A stretch of 64,000 nucleotides of DNA from Seminavis robusta (Eukaryota; Bacillariophyta; Bacillariophyceae; Naviculales; Naviculaceae). The DNA lies in the NCBI GenBank assembly GCA_903772945.1, contig CAICTM010000197.1:29704-93703 (forward strand), given 5' to 3'. The first letter of the stretch is position 1, and every line of letters starts with the position of its first letter. The translations under genes were made by a program, and so were the position numbers. This document shows positions 1-10,577 of this stretch, in pieces. The notes beneath the pieces are model-generated. The model was given only the letters and a program-made list of their open reading frames with translations, ran no database searches and was not told where the DNA came from.

Positions 1-2203
1 CACACAGTTTACAATCTCCTCATGTGCGCCAAACTCAGCAAATATAATGCTGGCCCACTCCCAGTGGAAGACTTGTGTGAGAACTTGCACCCCGAGGAAC
101 CTCGATTGTACTCATTTGCAACGGTACACCCAACGACGCACGAACAGGATGGCTGCGTGGCGTCTTTCGACATACTTGTGACCAGGACAAACGCAGGAGG
201 GTGCTCCGCTTTCTTGCATGAGTCAGTGGGTACTGAGATATCCTTTGGCCTCAGCACAGCTATCAAGTGCCACATTCCAACGGACTCGTCCCGTCCTCTT
301 GTTGTGATTGCTGCAGGGTCTGGTCTTGGAACGTACCTCCCAATGCTTGCCAACAACAAAATCCTGAATCCAAAGTATGCGTTCATGGCGTACAGAACAG
401 AAAACACGGTTCCCTACTTGGATTCTCACCTCAAGGATGCTGTGAACTATGGAAAGCTGCAACTTTACATTGAGCTTAGTCGGGAGGAGAAAACCGTCGT
501 AACTGAACATCGAAAGATCAAGAGACGGCCCACTGCAAAGAGATATATCGACAAACTCCTTCTAGACGAACAAGAGCTGATTCGTGAGCTGGCCGCACCC
601 ATCGACGAGGGAGGCATGGAGGCAAGCTTCTTCGTCTGTGGTAACAACGAGTTTTTCAAGACAGTGAGGCTTGCGCTCGATTCGATTGACGACGGTCTAG
701 TGGAGACTTTGGTTCGAACAAACAGGCTGCAGTTGGAGGTTCAGGCACGGGGTGGCATCGACGGCAAAGCCGACACTAGGCCAATCAGACTGACCGAGAC
801 CTGCTTCCACAACAAGATGAGTGATTACTGGACTATCATCGAAGGAAAAGTGTATGACTTCACAGATTATCTTCAGGTATGTGCTCGTGGGTGTCGCTAT
901 GGCTCGATAATTGAAAAGACCAATACCCTTATCAGCTTGCTACACTCCTCTCTCGTCACAGTGGCATCCGGGTGGCAGAAAAATCCTTCACTACGTTGCT
1001 GGAACAGACTGTACAGACTTTTGGAAACGAGTCAGTCACGACAAGGACCGCATGGTGTATTCACAAATCTCGGCTTACGAAGTTGGGCCTTTTGAAGCCA
1101 CTGATGAAGACGGGCTTATGCAATATTTGGAGTTATGCACTCGTGCAGAGAATTGTGTTAATCTTTACAAAGAAAAGCAAGATTTATTCAAGAATCTTTG
1201 TGACAGCTATGGCAAAGTGCAGAATGTCTGGGAAGGCATTGTTGGTCGCGAGTTCATGGAGTTGCTACTTACTCTCGTGGAAGATTCCGAAACCAGACGC
1301 CGCATGTTCAATCGCATCTACTTTGCCAAGCACGGCGCGGCTCGAGAAATTGCAAACAAGATGTATTCAGTTGCTCCTATCATCAAAGGTCACAAACACG
1401 GCAAACCTTTCAAAGTCCCCGGGGTAACAGCGGCACTTCGCCCCGTGAAGAATGAAGAGAGATCCATGTTGGAATCCCGAATGATTGGCACGAGCAATCA
1501 CTTTTTCACTCGATGCAAAATGGCTGTTGTCGATGCGTCCAAGGCAATCCGAGAGACTTCTGTGTTCAAGTCGAAACAACCGCTCTACTCACGAATGTTT
1601 TACAGATTGATCATGGCGTTCGAAGAGCTCTATTCGTCGCTTGCGAAGCCCATGCCAGTTCCCAGTATCCGATGCTGGGACTTGGTTCGTGCGGAGGTTG
1701 TGGATCGCCAGACGTTCAACTTACGCTTCAACGATACCCACAATGTCATCCCAGATTTCTACGAAGAACTTGTTGTTGAGGGCATGCCACCTGAAGACAA
1801 TCGAGACACATTCTTCGAGGAAATCTTCAACGTTCTCGAGCTCGAGACTGCCAACGAATTTCGAGTTGAGACGGGACTCTCGGCCAACATCATCGGAGAC
1901 TGGTTCTCCAAGAAAGAGATCCGAAAGCTATTCGAAAGACTGGACTGGGACAAAGACGGCTTTGTGTCGAGGGTCGAGGTGATGTGTGCCCAGGCCGAGA
2001 ATGAAATTGAAATGGAGATCATTGGAAATCTGAAGGAGGACATGGACCATGATGAAAGGCTTGAGACTTTCAATTTCAAGGATTTCCTTATGGCAACGCC
2101 CGAACTTGCCGAGATGAAGAACATCCAAAGGGTTTCCTCGTTGCTCTTCAAAGGATTGAAGAGAACATCAAGTAGAGGCTCAGCCAGAACCAGTGCATCG
2201 TAA
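1..2203 (+). CDS. Flavoprotein reductase-cytochrome b5-EF-hand fusion protein, 5' partial
   Basis: The frame is open from the first base, so the 5' end lies outside the window. Exons are 1-876 and 962-2203; the 85-bp GT-AG intron falls between codons just before the heme motif. Seen in order: an FNR-type module of the CPR/sulfite-reductase class, with RLYS (FAD site), GSGLGTYLPML (pyridine-nucleotide loop) and FFVCG near its end; a cytochrome b5 core with WHPGGRK formed exactly across the splice; about 250 residues I cannot assign; and one canonical EF-hand loop (DWDKDGFVSRVE, about bases 1947-1982), followed by a weaker acidic one. Known for these modules: NAD(P)H to FAD to heme electron flow, and Ca2+ binding. 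Inference: a calcium-responsive reductase, perhaps feeding an N-terminal FMN or oxygenase domain that is not visible here. The acceptor is unknown. Confidence 0.8.
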
Positions 2204-2552
2204 TGAAGCCGCTGCTGACCGACTTGGCATCTGGAGGTGAAAAGGCTCTTACTTCCCGCATCTCATTTATTTCTATCACAACTTTTGCATCTCCAATGTG
2301 TCATAATTCTGCACACTACTGGTACAAATTTCACAGCTAACAATTCTAATACATGTTTTGTACCATTTTGACTTGCTCCTATTGACGCCTACATAGCACA
2401 CTTCTCAACGACTTCTTCGTCTGGGTTGAAGTGAAAAAGACGTCCACATGCGCAGCAGCCGCTACGACGCGAAGTCTCTGCATAGGATGAATGCATTCTA
2501 CTTTCCCGGTATTGAACTAGCTTGAGGTTACAGTTACGCTATCTTGTAGTTG
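2204..2552. other. Intergenic gap between convergent genes
   Basis: Shared 3' flank of the reductase fusion and the COQ8-like gene. I see no ORF of note and no repeat; it probably holds both 3' UTRs. Confidence 0.5.
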
Positions 2553-4628
2553 CTATTGGCTGGTCGGCTGCATGCCTTGCTGTAGCGCTGGAGGATCCAG
2601 TCCGTCCTCAAAAACATGATTGGAAATGACATTTTCCAAAAGGTCACGACAACGGATCACGGCACCCAGTTTGATACATAGCATAAAGGCACCAGCTAGT
2701 TTTCGATGAAGTGTGTACACTTCATTCGGTGGGGGCCTACAAGGAGAGACGAAGAAGAAGAAAAATATGGTCAGATCGGCGCAGGAGGAAGCGGTGCCAT
2801 TTCGAGCTCAGTCCACTGCCTTGGCGGTCTTCTTTTCTCGCTACGGTACTTCTTACGTGAGCCGATGCTTCATAAAGGCGGACGTGTGTTGTCCCATTCG
2901 AGTGCTCAACTGGGAGCCCCGAAAATCAAACGGTTCGTGAGTACGAAAGGGTTCTCCAACAGTATAACCACTCTGCTTGTGTGCGTGCAACATGATCTCG
3001 TTCTCTTCTCCAGTCAAAAACCCCATTTTGTAGGACTGCGCCATGAGCCGGTCTTCATCTTTATTGGATGACGCCCACACAATCCGTAGATACCCATCAA
3101 CAAACTCCTTACTGTACTCGCGCGTTGCCCCAAAATCAATCAGCGAAGTGGTTTGCGTCCCCACATCGTACAGAAAGTTGCCCCAGTTGGGATCTGTTTG
3201 CATGAATCTCCACACAAAGAGTTCCTGGATGGTCAAATAGAGTATGGTTCGGGCAATACGATTGCGTTCGTTTTGATCCAAATGAGATACTTTGTCAATG
3301 GTCCCACCGGGGCAAAAGGCCGTCGTAATGACTTGTTCCGTGGTCAAGTGATGAAATACCTCGGGGACCACAAATCTGTTTTGCACGAGAATGGGATCGG
3401 CTTCCACCAGTTGTTTCATTCGCTCCTGCGCCGCTGCTTCCCGCAGATAATCGCATTCCACTTTCAATTCTTCTGTACCAACTCGAATGACATTGTCTAG
3501 AAAGAGCCCTTTGGGTGCCGCTCCAGTCCATTGTACCAACATGGCGAGATTTTTCAAATCCGATTCAATGGATTGTCCCACTCCGGGATATTGCACCTTG
3601 ACCACGACGTCTTTTGGTTGTTGATTTTGATTTTGATCATCAATTACTATTTTGGCGCGATGACATTGTCCCACACTGGCAGCGGCAAAGGGCAACTTGT
3701 CAAAGCTGACAAACTTTGGTTCTTGTTGTTTGTCACCCAATTGCGCCTTTAGCTGGGCTTGGAGTTGATAGTCGGGCATGGCATCGGCTCCTTGTCGCAC
3801 TTGTTTGAGTGCTCGCGTCAATTCCGGCGGCAGTAACGATTCATCTTGAATGCTGAGCATTTGTCCCATTTTGAGAGCTGCTCCTCGCATCCGACACAGT
3901 GATGCCGCCAATCGATCGGCATTGCTGTCATTCATGACAATATTACTGCCGGAAGAAGAAGTACCGGTCAAACGTCCCAATCCTTCTCCCAGTGCTCCCA
4001 CGGTCAGTCCAATCCCCAGGGACGCAAATCCCATGGCTCGACCCACTCGGGTGGAAGGTACTGCCTTTCCTTCTTGTAGTCGTTGATAGTCCGTATGAGG
4101 TGGTTCATTGTCGTCTGGATCATTATTTTCTTGATTATTTGTCATTCTTGACTCTGGTGGTTCAGGCGGACTCTTCACGGGTGAGTCTTCTATTTGGGGT
4201 TCTGGCTCTACTAGAGGAGTTACTGACTCTGCCTTGGGGGCATGAAACAAGGGATTGATCGGTGGTGGTTTTGGTGCTGGTGGTTCTTGTTCTGAGTGTA
4301 CATTATGATGAGTGGCAGTAGTAGAAGCCAGCATTGGATCATCATCTGAATTATTTGATTCTGATTCTGGGTTCAGACTCGCTGCTTGGTGGCCATTGAC
4401 TGTTGGTGGATTGTGGCTTTCATTATTATTATTTGGTGGTTGGGGAGTCGTTGCTGTTGGCTGTTGTTGCATGACTCCTCCTACATTCCTCAGATTCGCT
4501 GCCAAGTCCACTCCATGTTGGGCCGTTCGAGCGGCCACACTGGTGGCTTCGTGACTTGCTTGCTTTGCTGCTGCTGATGCCACCAGACGAATCCCTGCAG
4601 CCACACGGATCCAACCAGAGGATGCCAT
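2553..4628 (-). CDS. COQ8: ABC1/ADCK atypical kinase, COQ8 type
   Basis: Join of 4628-2857 and 2736-2553 on the minus strand (651 aa). The 120-bp intron is supported because HRLT at the end of exon 1 continues into PPPNEVYTLHRKLAGAF, a typical COQ8 C-terminus. About 200 N-terminal residues are low-complexity (Pro, Glu, Asn, His), then the ABC1 core: KMGQ (the KxGQ motif, about residue 250) with LPPELTRALKQVRQGADAMP, the Ala-rich loop FAAASVGQ (about 314), VVKVQYPG with the ATP-site Lys, DPNWGNF, and IDFG (about 496). Family role: ATPase/kinase-like factor needed for ubiquinone synthesis on the mitochondrial inner membrane. The first ATG in frame is 4628; the reading frame extends upstream but without another ATG. 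A plastid ABC1K paralogue is possible, but the VRQ-AD-MP signature favours COQ8. Confidence 0.9.
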
Positions 4629-4977
4629 TTTCTCAACAGACTTTACCGGTCCACAAATAATAAATGCAACAACAACAACCACAGCACCCTCCAAGGATAC
4701 AGACGGCCAGTGGATGCAGTTTGAAGAGGAAATTGGATGAGGACCACGAACTGCACTGAGTCAGAGCCCTCCGTAGGGTTAGAGCTTTAGTTTGGGTTAG
4801 AATTCTTTCCCGAAGACTTAGGGGAGTTCGGTACCGGTATCGCTACTTAGGGCACCGGCGATGGAGGCAACCCGCTCACAAAATCAACCTTCAAATTGAC
4901 AAGGTTTTTGGTGTTGTGCCACACCTCGAACGAGCTTGGATGGAGCACAACTACATGCACAGTCAAAACTCCACACC
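4629..4977. promoter_or_regulatory. Divergent promoter region between COQ8-like and propeller genes
   Basis: About 350 bp separate the two divergent ATGs, so 5' UTRs and promoters must lie here. It contains a GGTACCGGTATCG stretch (about 4829). I see no clear TATA box. Confidence 0.4.
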
Positions 4978-6150
4978 ATGCATCCACAGCAGCTACAAGT
5001 CCTGCTCTTCTTTGTTTGGGGCTGTTTTCGTGTCCACGGAAGATCTATCCGAGGCCGCAATTTGGGCCAACGACAAAGTGTTTTGAACAACAATGGCGGG
5101 TTTCGGAATCCAGAGGATATGGTCGATCTCTTTGGAACTCCCTACATTGTCATCTGCAGTTGGCCAGAAACCACTCTGGATCGAACATCCATTGGCGAGT
5201 TATCTCTTCTAAATACAGAAACCAAACGAAAAATAAAATTCGCCTCTCTCCAGAAATCTAACGACGAGAGTAGCAACCTTTCCCCCTTTGCCGATCCCAC
5301 ATGCCAACCCAAACGACTGCGGAGAATAGGTTCCCACGGAGTGGATGTCTACCAGAACCATGACTATGATAATCCAGATGGACCATTCTCCTGGGAAGTG
5401 GCTGTTTTGAACCACAATCAATACGAATCCATTGAATTTTTCTTGCTCAATTTTGGCAACGACGATGTCAATACACAACTGCCCACCCTCCAACAGATTG
5501 GCTGTACCAGACTCACAGAGGGAGATGTCCACAACAATCTGAGCTACAACAAGGACAAGACTAAGTTGGCCGTTACCATGTGGTACGACTCCTATCTAGG
5601 AATACAGGGACAATTGAACTTTGCCAAATCCTTCTTTCGTAAAAAACCCGGTGGCGATGGCAGTCTCAAGTTGGTGACAGCGGGAGGGAATGTGGAGACA
5701 CTGACCGACAACTTGAATGGACCCAATGGAGTTATGTACGGCATTGGGAAAGGATTTCGCCATTCCATTTTTGTAGCCGAATCACCCAACAATCGGGTCG
5801 TTGTGGTGGACGATCGGACAGGAACTGTGGAGCACTTGCCGAAGCTTTCGGATACGTCCTCTCCCGACAATCTGAGCCGTGAGTATACGGCAACGGGCCG
5901 AAGGACCAATACGTTCTTGATCACGCGCCTGGACTCGAGCTTTGCCCAGGCGTCTGCCTGTGGTGTGCTGGGAGCAGGATGTAACTTGGACTTTACGGTT
6001 TTGCGATACAATTGGAAGCATGATACACTGGAGGAAGTATACAGTGGTACTATGGAGGGACAAGCAACTGTTGCCATTATCAAAGAGGATGCTCTGTATG
6101 TGGGAAACTTTCGAATACCCGGGATAGTGAAAGTGACGGGGTTCCGATGA
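4978..6150 (+). CDS. Secreted SMP-30/paraoxonase-like beta-propeller protein
   Basis: Single exon of 390 aa. The start is ATG 4978 because it opens a clear signal peptide (HPQQLQVLLFFVWGCF); the frame runs upstream but only from a non-ATG codon. The mature part has propeller-like features: EVAVLNHNQYESIEFFLL, LNGPNGVMYGIGKG, IFVAESPNNRVVVVDDRTG and a closing ALYVGNFRIPGIVKV, which resembles the terminal strands of paraoxonase/SMP-30 six-bladed propellers. Those families are Ca2+-dependent lactonases or arylesterases; here the catalytic Asp/Asn set cannot be assigned confidently, so activity is not claimed. Export to the cell surface or endomembrane lumen is inferred from the signal peptide. 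Confidence 0.65.
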   Translation: MHPQQLQVLLFFVWGCFRVHGRSIRGRNLGQRQSVLNNNGGFRNPEDMVDLFGTPYIVICSWPETTLDRTSIGELSLLNTETKRKIKFASLQKSNDESSNLSPFADPTCQPKRLRRIGSHGVDVYQNHDYDNPDGPFSWEVAVLNHNQYESIEFFLLNFGNDDVNTQLPTLQQIGCTRLTEGDVHNNLSYNKDKTKLAVTMWYDSYLGIQGQLNFAKSFFRKKPGGDGSLKLVTAGGNVETLTDNLNGPNGVMYGIGKGFRHSIFVAESPNNRVVVVDDRTGTVEHLPKLSDTSSPDNLSREYTATGRRTNTFLITRLDSSFAQASACGVLGAGCNLDFTVLRYNWKHDTLEEVYSGTMEGQATVAIIKEDALYVGNFRIPGIVKVTGFR

Positions 6151-7891
6151 TACCACTATGCTACCGGTAGCTAGTACTAGTAGTGCATGTATAGTATCCT
6201 CAAAAACAACACAACAAGAAAAAGAGCCTGGGGCAGGATAACTCCTCATCTTAAAAAGAACTGACTACCAAGCCAGTCCCACACCAAGACCCACTACTCG
6301 CAGACCAACAACATGACCTTCCTGTCCCAAGAACCAAAGCTAGTTCACTAGAACCAAACTAAAGAGCCCTACCTCCATCCCCGAACCAAACCAAAGTGAC
6401 ATTGTCTATCCAACACAGTACACATGTATGCTTGCTCTTCGAAGGCTACATTTTCCCTTCTTGTTTGCCCCCATGCCGCGACGAAATGAGATTTCTCCCT
6501 TCTTTTTGCGGTTGGTGAGCCATCAACTTGCTTTTGGGGAGGCAATTCGTGAGGTCACCTCACGATTTAAACATAAAAGGGGTCTGGGGGTGGCTCGTGC
6601 AATTTACTTTGGCTCTTTTGAATAGGGGCAAAGAGTACAAAAGCTGATTCTGCAATTAAGAGGCCTTCTTGAAGTGCTTGTGGTGGGTTAAAGCATGCAC
6701 TACTAATTTGTGTTGATTGAGTGAAATGAAATCCTGGTCTTACTTTTAAACCATCTCTGATGGTCATGGTTTGAATGATTCGAAGCCTTAACATGCTTTC
6801 CATAGAAGAACACTGGGATTTGACATGATTACAGAGGAATTTCTAGGACTACAGAGAATTACCTTGACGAAAATGTGTTTTGAGAGCTGTTTTGAGAGAG
6901 GAGCAGAGATGCAGAGATACACTAGTGCTAGCAGTACTCAGCCAAACAGTGGCCCGAAGGTTCCACCGTGGTAGCCTTTCTACTCCTCGTGTTACTATCT
7001 AGCTTATCATGTAGAAGGGCATCTGCGCGAAACATGAGAGAAACACAGCTCCAGTGCTACGCTGCTACCGGTACGCTGTATAGATCTATGGATAACACAC
7101 TCTCGCTACCGTGGTGCATTGAGTTCTGAAAGTGGGTCAGTAACTCGGAGTCTCATAATATTATCGTGTTCCCAAAGCACTATCCTACTTTTACTACACG
7201 TGCTTGCAAATATCGATCGTACTTATCAGTTTTATTTTCATTATACAGTACGTTAGACCAATGCTGCATACGTTTAAGTAACCACGGAGGTGAGACATGT
7301 GTCAAGGAGTATTGAAACGTACTCAATTCGTATAGTAAATGAGTTACTAGTAAGACGGGTGCAACCACGTGCCTATACAGGATTCGAAGCCAAATAATGA
7401 TGTATCAACCTTATATCTTTCAACTAACCAGTAAGAGTGAAAAACAATTGTTCCAGCACGGGCTTAAGTACGCGTGACAGTTTCAAACGTACGTCATAGC
7501 TGGATGTTCTTTCTGCAAGCCAACCACTATGGAATGAGCCCTAGGAACTTTACTTTCCTCTCTGTGAGTCACCTTGTGTACTGTTTGGTGCACTGTAAAG
7601 TGGGGGTTTGGGTCCCTTGTTAATAAGCGCGATTGGAACTCCCACGTGGCTGGAGGTGGTGTTAGTGGCTTCATCTCACCTTGATACTTCCTACTCAGTA
7701 GCTACTATTAATACCATTAGCAGGGTTTAGTTGGTAATTCCTGTGTCGGTCCTACCCATTCTCCTCAATGCACAAGAGCTGCACAAGTGAGTGGTGGTAG
7801 ATTTTGGCAAGTCGGTAGTTGGCTTAGAGGATTTGGCCAAGTGTAACAATTTGGTGAAGAACATACAAATCTAAATAGCCGGTTAAGCGCC
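6151..7891. other. Long intergenic region
   Basis: About 1.7 kb without a supportable gene. It carries scattered ACCGGTA palindromes (about 6167 and 7069). Short ORFs here have no domain, repeat or start context that would support them. Confidence 0.55.
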
Positions 7892-8338
7892 AAGCTGGGA
7901 CGACCACTCCAAGCTGGGACGACAGCTACAGGCTGGGACAACCGCTCCAAGCTGGGACAACCGCTCCAAGCTGGGACGACAGATTCAAGCTGGGACGACA
8001 GCTTCAAGCTGGGATGCCAGCTACAGGCTGGGACGACAGCTACAGGCTGGGACGACAGCTACAGGCTGGGACAACCGCTCCAAGCTGGGATGACAGATTC
8101 AAGCTGGGATGACAGCTACAGGCTGGGACGACAGCTACAGGCTGGGACGACAGCTACAGGCTGGGATGACAGTTACAGGCTGGGACGACAGCTACAGGCT
8201 GGGACGACAGCTACAGGCTGGGACGACCGCTACCGGTACAGGCTAGGACAACCGCTACAGGCTGGGACAACAGCTACAAGCTGGGTGGGGACGACCACTC
8301 CAAGCTGGAACGACAGCTACAGGCTGGGACGACAGCTC
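7892..8338. repeat. 19-bp minisatellite, about 23 units
   Basis: Head-to-tail units with consensus AGCTGGGACGACAGCTACA. A variant arm (ACAACCGCTCCA) is interspersed with the main type, giving a higher-order mosaic. All units share the core GCTGGGA. The period does not divide by three and the array falls in a gene-free stretch, so it is treated as non-coding. Two interruptions appear near 8232 and 8285, the first a TACCGGTA palindrome. Confidence 0.95.
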
Positions 8339-8922
8339 ATGTAGTTTGTCAATTCCAATTGTGTCGTTCTTGTCGACAAAGACTATGGTCTCAGTTCCAA
8401 CCACTTTGACTTTGTTTTCACCGATCCTGACACAGTCCCCGTAACTACAAGCCACAGTTTCCGTCACCAGTCCTCGGTTACTCATCCTGTGCCAGCAGCC
8501 TTCCCTGATCCCTGCTTTGCTTCTAAGAACACTTGCTTCCTGGATGGGTTGATGGGAGTGATGAATAATAGTAAACCACTTTTGATTTGTTGTAGTAGTA
8601 GACAATTCCTTTAAAGATGAAGAGAAACAGAGCGAGTAAAGCACTCGTTTTTGGCCAGCGGAGCGGGTGAAGATCCAAGTGACCTCAGACCGAACCTTCC
8701 TGCCCTAAATGCACTGTGTGGTGCCGGTACGGTACCGGTGGTTCAATACCGGTAGGTCGCACAGTTGATCAGGATATCATATTTAGCCTCCTCGCCACGC
8801 TGTCTTCTTCAATGACACGAAACAATTCTGTGCAGCATCATCCTTTTGTCATAAAAACAAGAAGCAACAAGTCCAATTTCTAGTGCTAGCCTGGTAGCTA
8901 CCTGGTACGGTAGGCAAGAGCC
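8339..8922. other. Intergenic region upstream of the small membrane protein gene
   Basis: It holds a dense run of ACCGGT-type palindromes at about 8723-8758 and the presumed promoter of the gene starting at 8923. A minus-strand ORF runs through it into the minisatellite and is not supported. Confidence 0.5.
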
Positions 8923-9666
8923 ATGAGGTTTTCGTCGAGGACCCCAAGTAGTGTTATCCTTGTCCTCTTTGTTGTCGTCCGAGGATCTCTCTCTCTACCA
9001 CTGTTCCGAACGGTTGTTCCCATGGATACCGGCAGGAGAAGGTTCACAATTTCGTCGACAACTCTGGGCGGAGGTTCCAACAACCATGGCAATCCATTCA
9101 GCAACCACCATCCTCATCACACAAGCAACTGCAAAGATTCTCACAATAATAACAACGAAAACTCGGATCAGAACGACCGACGGAGTGTCCATTTGATAGT
9201 GCCACGAGCATGGGCTCGAACGTTGTACATTTTCTCGGCCTTTAATCCCTTCTTGGCGGTCTTTTTCAACGATTACTCGCACATGGTGGAATTTGCGCCA
9301 CACATGCAATCCGCGCAACACATTCGCGTCTTGGCCAAAACCTACCAGACCCTCTTCTTCTTTGCCCGACTCAAGCCACGCGTCTCCTTTGCCATTGGAG
9401 CCGCGCTACGAGCCTTGCAATTGACCACGGCATTTCAATACGTCTTTGATCCTACCATTGGCGTGGGATTCGGATTGAATCTATTGTGTCTCTATGCCAA
9501 ATCAAGATGGCCAGCCACCATTGTCTTGGGATGGGCCATTTCCAAGCCATTATGGAAAGTGCTCGGGGCCAATCCACCTTCGGGATTGCCAGTGCCAATC
9601 ACTATTTCACTCAAGCCAAACAAGGATGCGCCCGTGGCTACCAAAGGATATCGAATTGGATTATGA
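8923..9666 (+). CDS. Small multi-pass membrane protein of unknown function
   Basis: Single exon of 247 aa. The N-terminus (SSVILVLFVVVRGSLSLP) is a signal peptide or anchor. A His/Asn/Ser-rich linker follows (about residues 48-88). From RAWARTLYIFSAFNPFLAVFF onward the protein has several moderately hydrophobic segments (about residues 98-118, 138-175, 180-200). I do not recognise the family. The Ser/Thr/Asn-rich segment after the signal peptide could be a plastid or endomembrane sorting region, but no clear SAF-type cleavage motif is present. Confidence 0.65.
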   Translation: MRFSSRTPSSVILVLFVVVRGSLSLPLFRTVVPMDTGRRRFTISSTTLGGGSNNHGNPFSNHHPHHTSNCKDSHNNNNENSDQNDRRSVHLIVPRAWARTLYIFSAFNPFLAVFFNDYSHMVEFAPHMQSAQHIRVLAKTYQTLFFFARLKPRVSFAIGAALRALQLTTAFQYVFDPTIGVGFGLNLLCLYAKSRWPATIVLGWAISKPLWKVLGANPPSGLPVPITISLKPNKDAPVATKGYRIGL

Positions 9667-9880
9667 TTTGATACGAGACGCAACTACCAGCACGAACATC
9701 AATCTCAAGGCTGACAACTGCAACGAGAAGGAATGAATTGTATCATTTGATGTCCTAACACCAGCAGATCCCGGCAATGTTTGCTACTAGCTACTGTAGT
9801 CGAGCTAGCTAGTTTGAGCCACGCATCAAGGAATCCAACGCAACAATACCATCGTCGTCGTGGACAGGGTCTTGCCATTC

Positions 9881-9888
9881 TTATAAAA
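9881..9888 (+). promoter_or_regulatory. TATA box of the 5S rRNA gene
   Basis: TTATAAAA begins about 31 bp before the estimated 5' end of the 5S gene, the spacing expected for an upstream TATA-like element that assists Pol III (plant 5S genes use one near -28). Confidence 0.5.
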
Positions 9889-9911
9889 CAAGGGATGACT
9901 CCTCCATTGTC

Positions 9912-10030
9912 AGGAACGACCATACCACGATGACAGCACCGCTTCCCGTCTGCTCAGCGAAGTTAAGCATCGTCGGGCCAGGTTAGTACTACGGTGGGGG
10001 ACCACGTTGGAATCCCTGGTGTTGTTCTTT
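9912..10030 (+). rRNA. 5S ribosomal RNA
   Basis: The sequence contains the conserved eukaryotic 5S core: GCACCGCTTCCCGTC near position 25 of the RNA, then AGTTAAGC (box A of the internal promoter), GGTTAGTACTACGGTGG (box C region) and GACCACG. Length from the conserved blocks is about 119 nt. The ends (GAACGAC and GGTGTTGTTC) can pair to form helix I. A TTTT run at 10028-10031 can serve as Pol III terminator. The end positions are uncertain by a few bases. It stands alone in this window rather than in a tandem array. Confidence 0.93.
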
Positions 10031-10577
10031 TGCTTCTTGTCTTCTCTGGGGGGTGCTTTTTCCCCCCTCCTATCCGTGCCGTCTCATCGTCGTGGCAGTG
10101 TCCACGTTGGGGTCGTCTTTATGGATCCTGCAACTCGAGTTGTTGGAGTGGCTCATGGCACAGCTGAAACCCCAATTGCCAGATCTATCTGGACTACAGC
10201 TACAGTACTCCCAAAAGTAGATTACATCACAGAGTTGTCCGCGCTATTTTCGAAGCCCTTTGCCATATTCCATTACAACTGGCTACTCGTAGATACCTAC
10301 ACGTCCTGCCGTGTCGAGAACTGGGTCGCGGTAGTTTTCCAGAGTCGAAGCACCTATGCAGGCTAACGGTACTGTAGTCTGTCCGCCATTTGCGTTCGAT
10401 CTGGGCGAGGCTGCAAACTTTTGGCAAACTTTTGCAGCCTCACATCTCCCCCGGGTGCTCTGGCAAGGCTGATTGACGGGTAACAACCACATCCTGCGCA
10501 AGGTCTCGCAATCCAAGGTTTCAGCTCGTAGTTGGATTTGACTTTTGACCTTCCTCATAATCCTGCTGTATTCTCTT
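10031..10577. other. Intergenic region with one hairpin
   Basis: No gene recognised. At 10407-10441 an 11-bp perfect inverted repeat (GAGGCTGCAAA / TTTGCAGCCTC) flanks a 13-nt loop that itself repeats CAAACTTTTG; it lies about 140 bp beyond the stop codon of the glycosyltransferase gene. Confidence 0.5.

Noticed and set aside
7375-7395. B-box-like GGATTCGAAGCC
   Set aside because: No matching A box upstream and no acceptor-stem pairing.
8090-8344. 84-residue ORF made of repeated SYRLGRQLQAGTTATGWDD units
   Set aside because: It is the translation of a 19-bp minisatellite; the frame stays open only because the unit lacks stops, and the array continues outside the ORF.
10007-10366. 119-residue ORF with a signal-peptide-like start
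   Set aside because: It begins inside the 5S rRNA gene and has no recognisable domain after the hydrophobic stretch.
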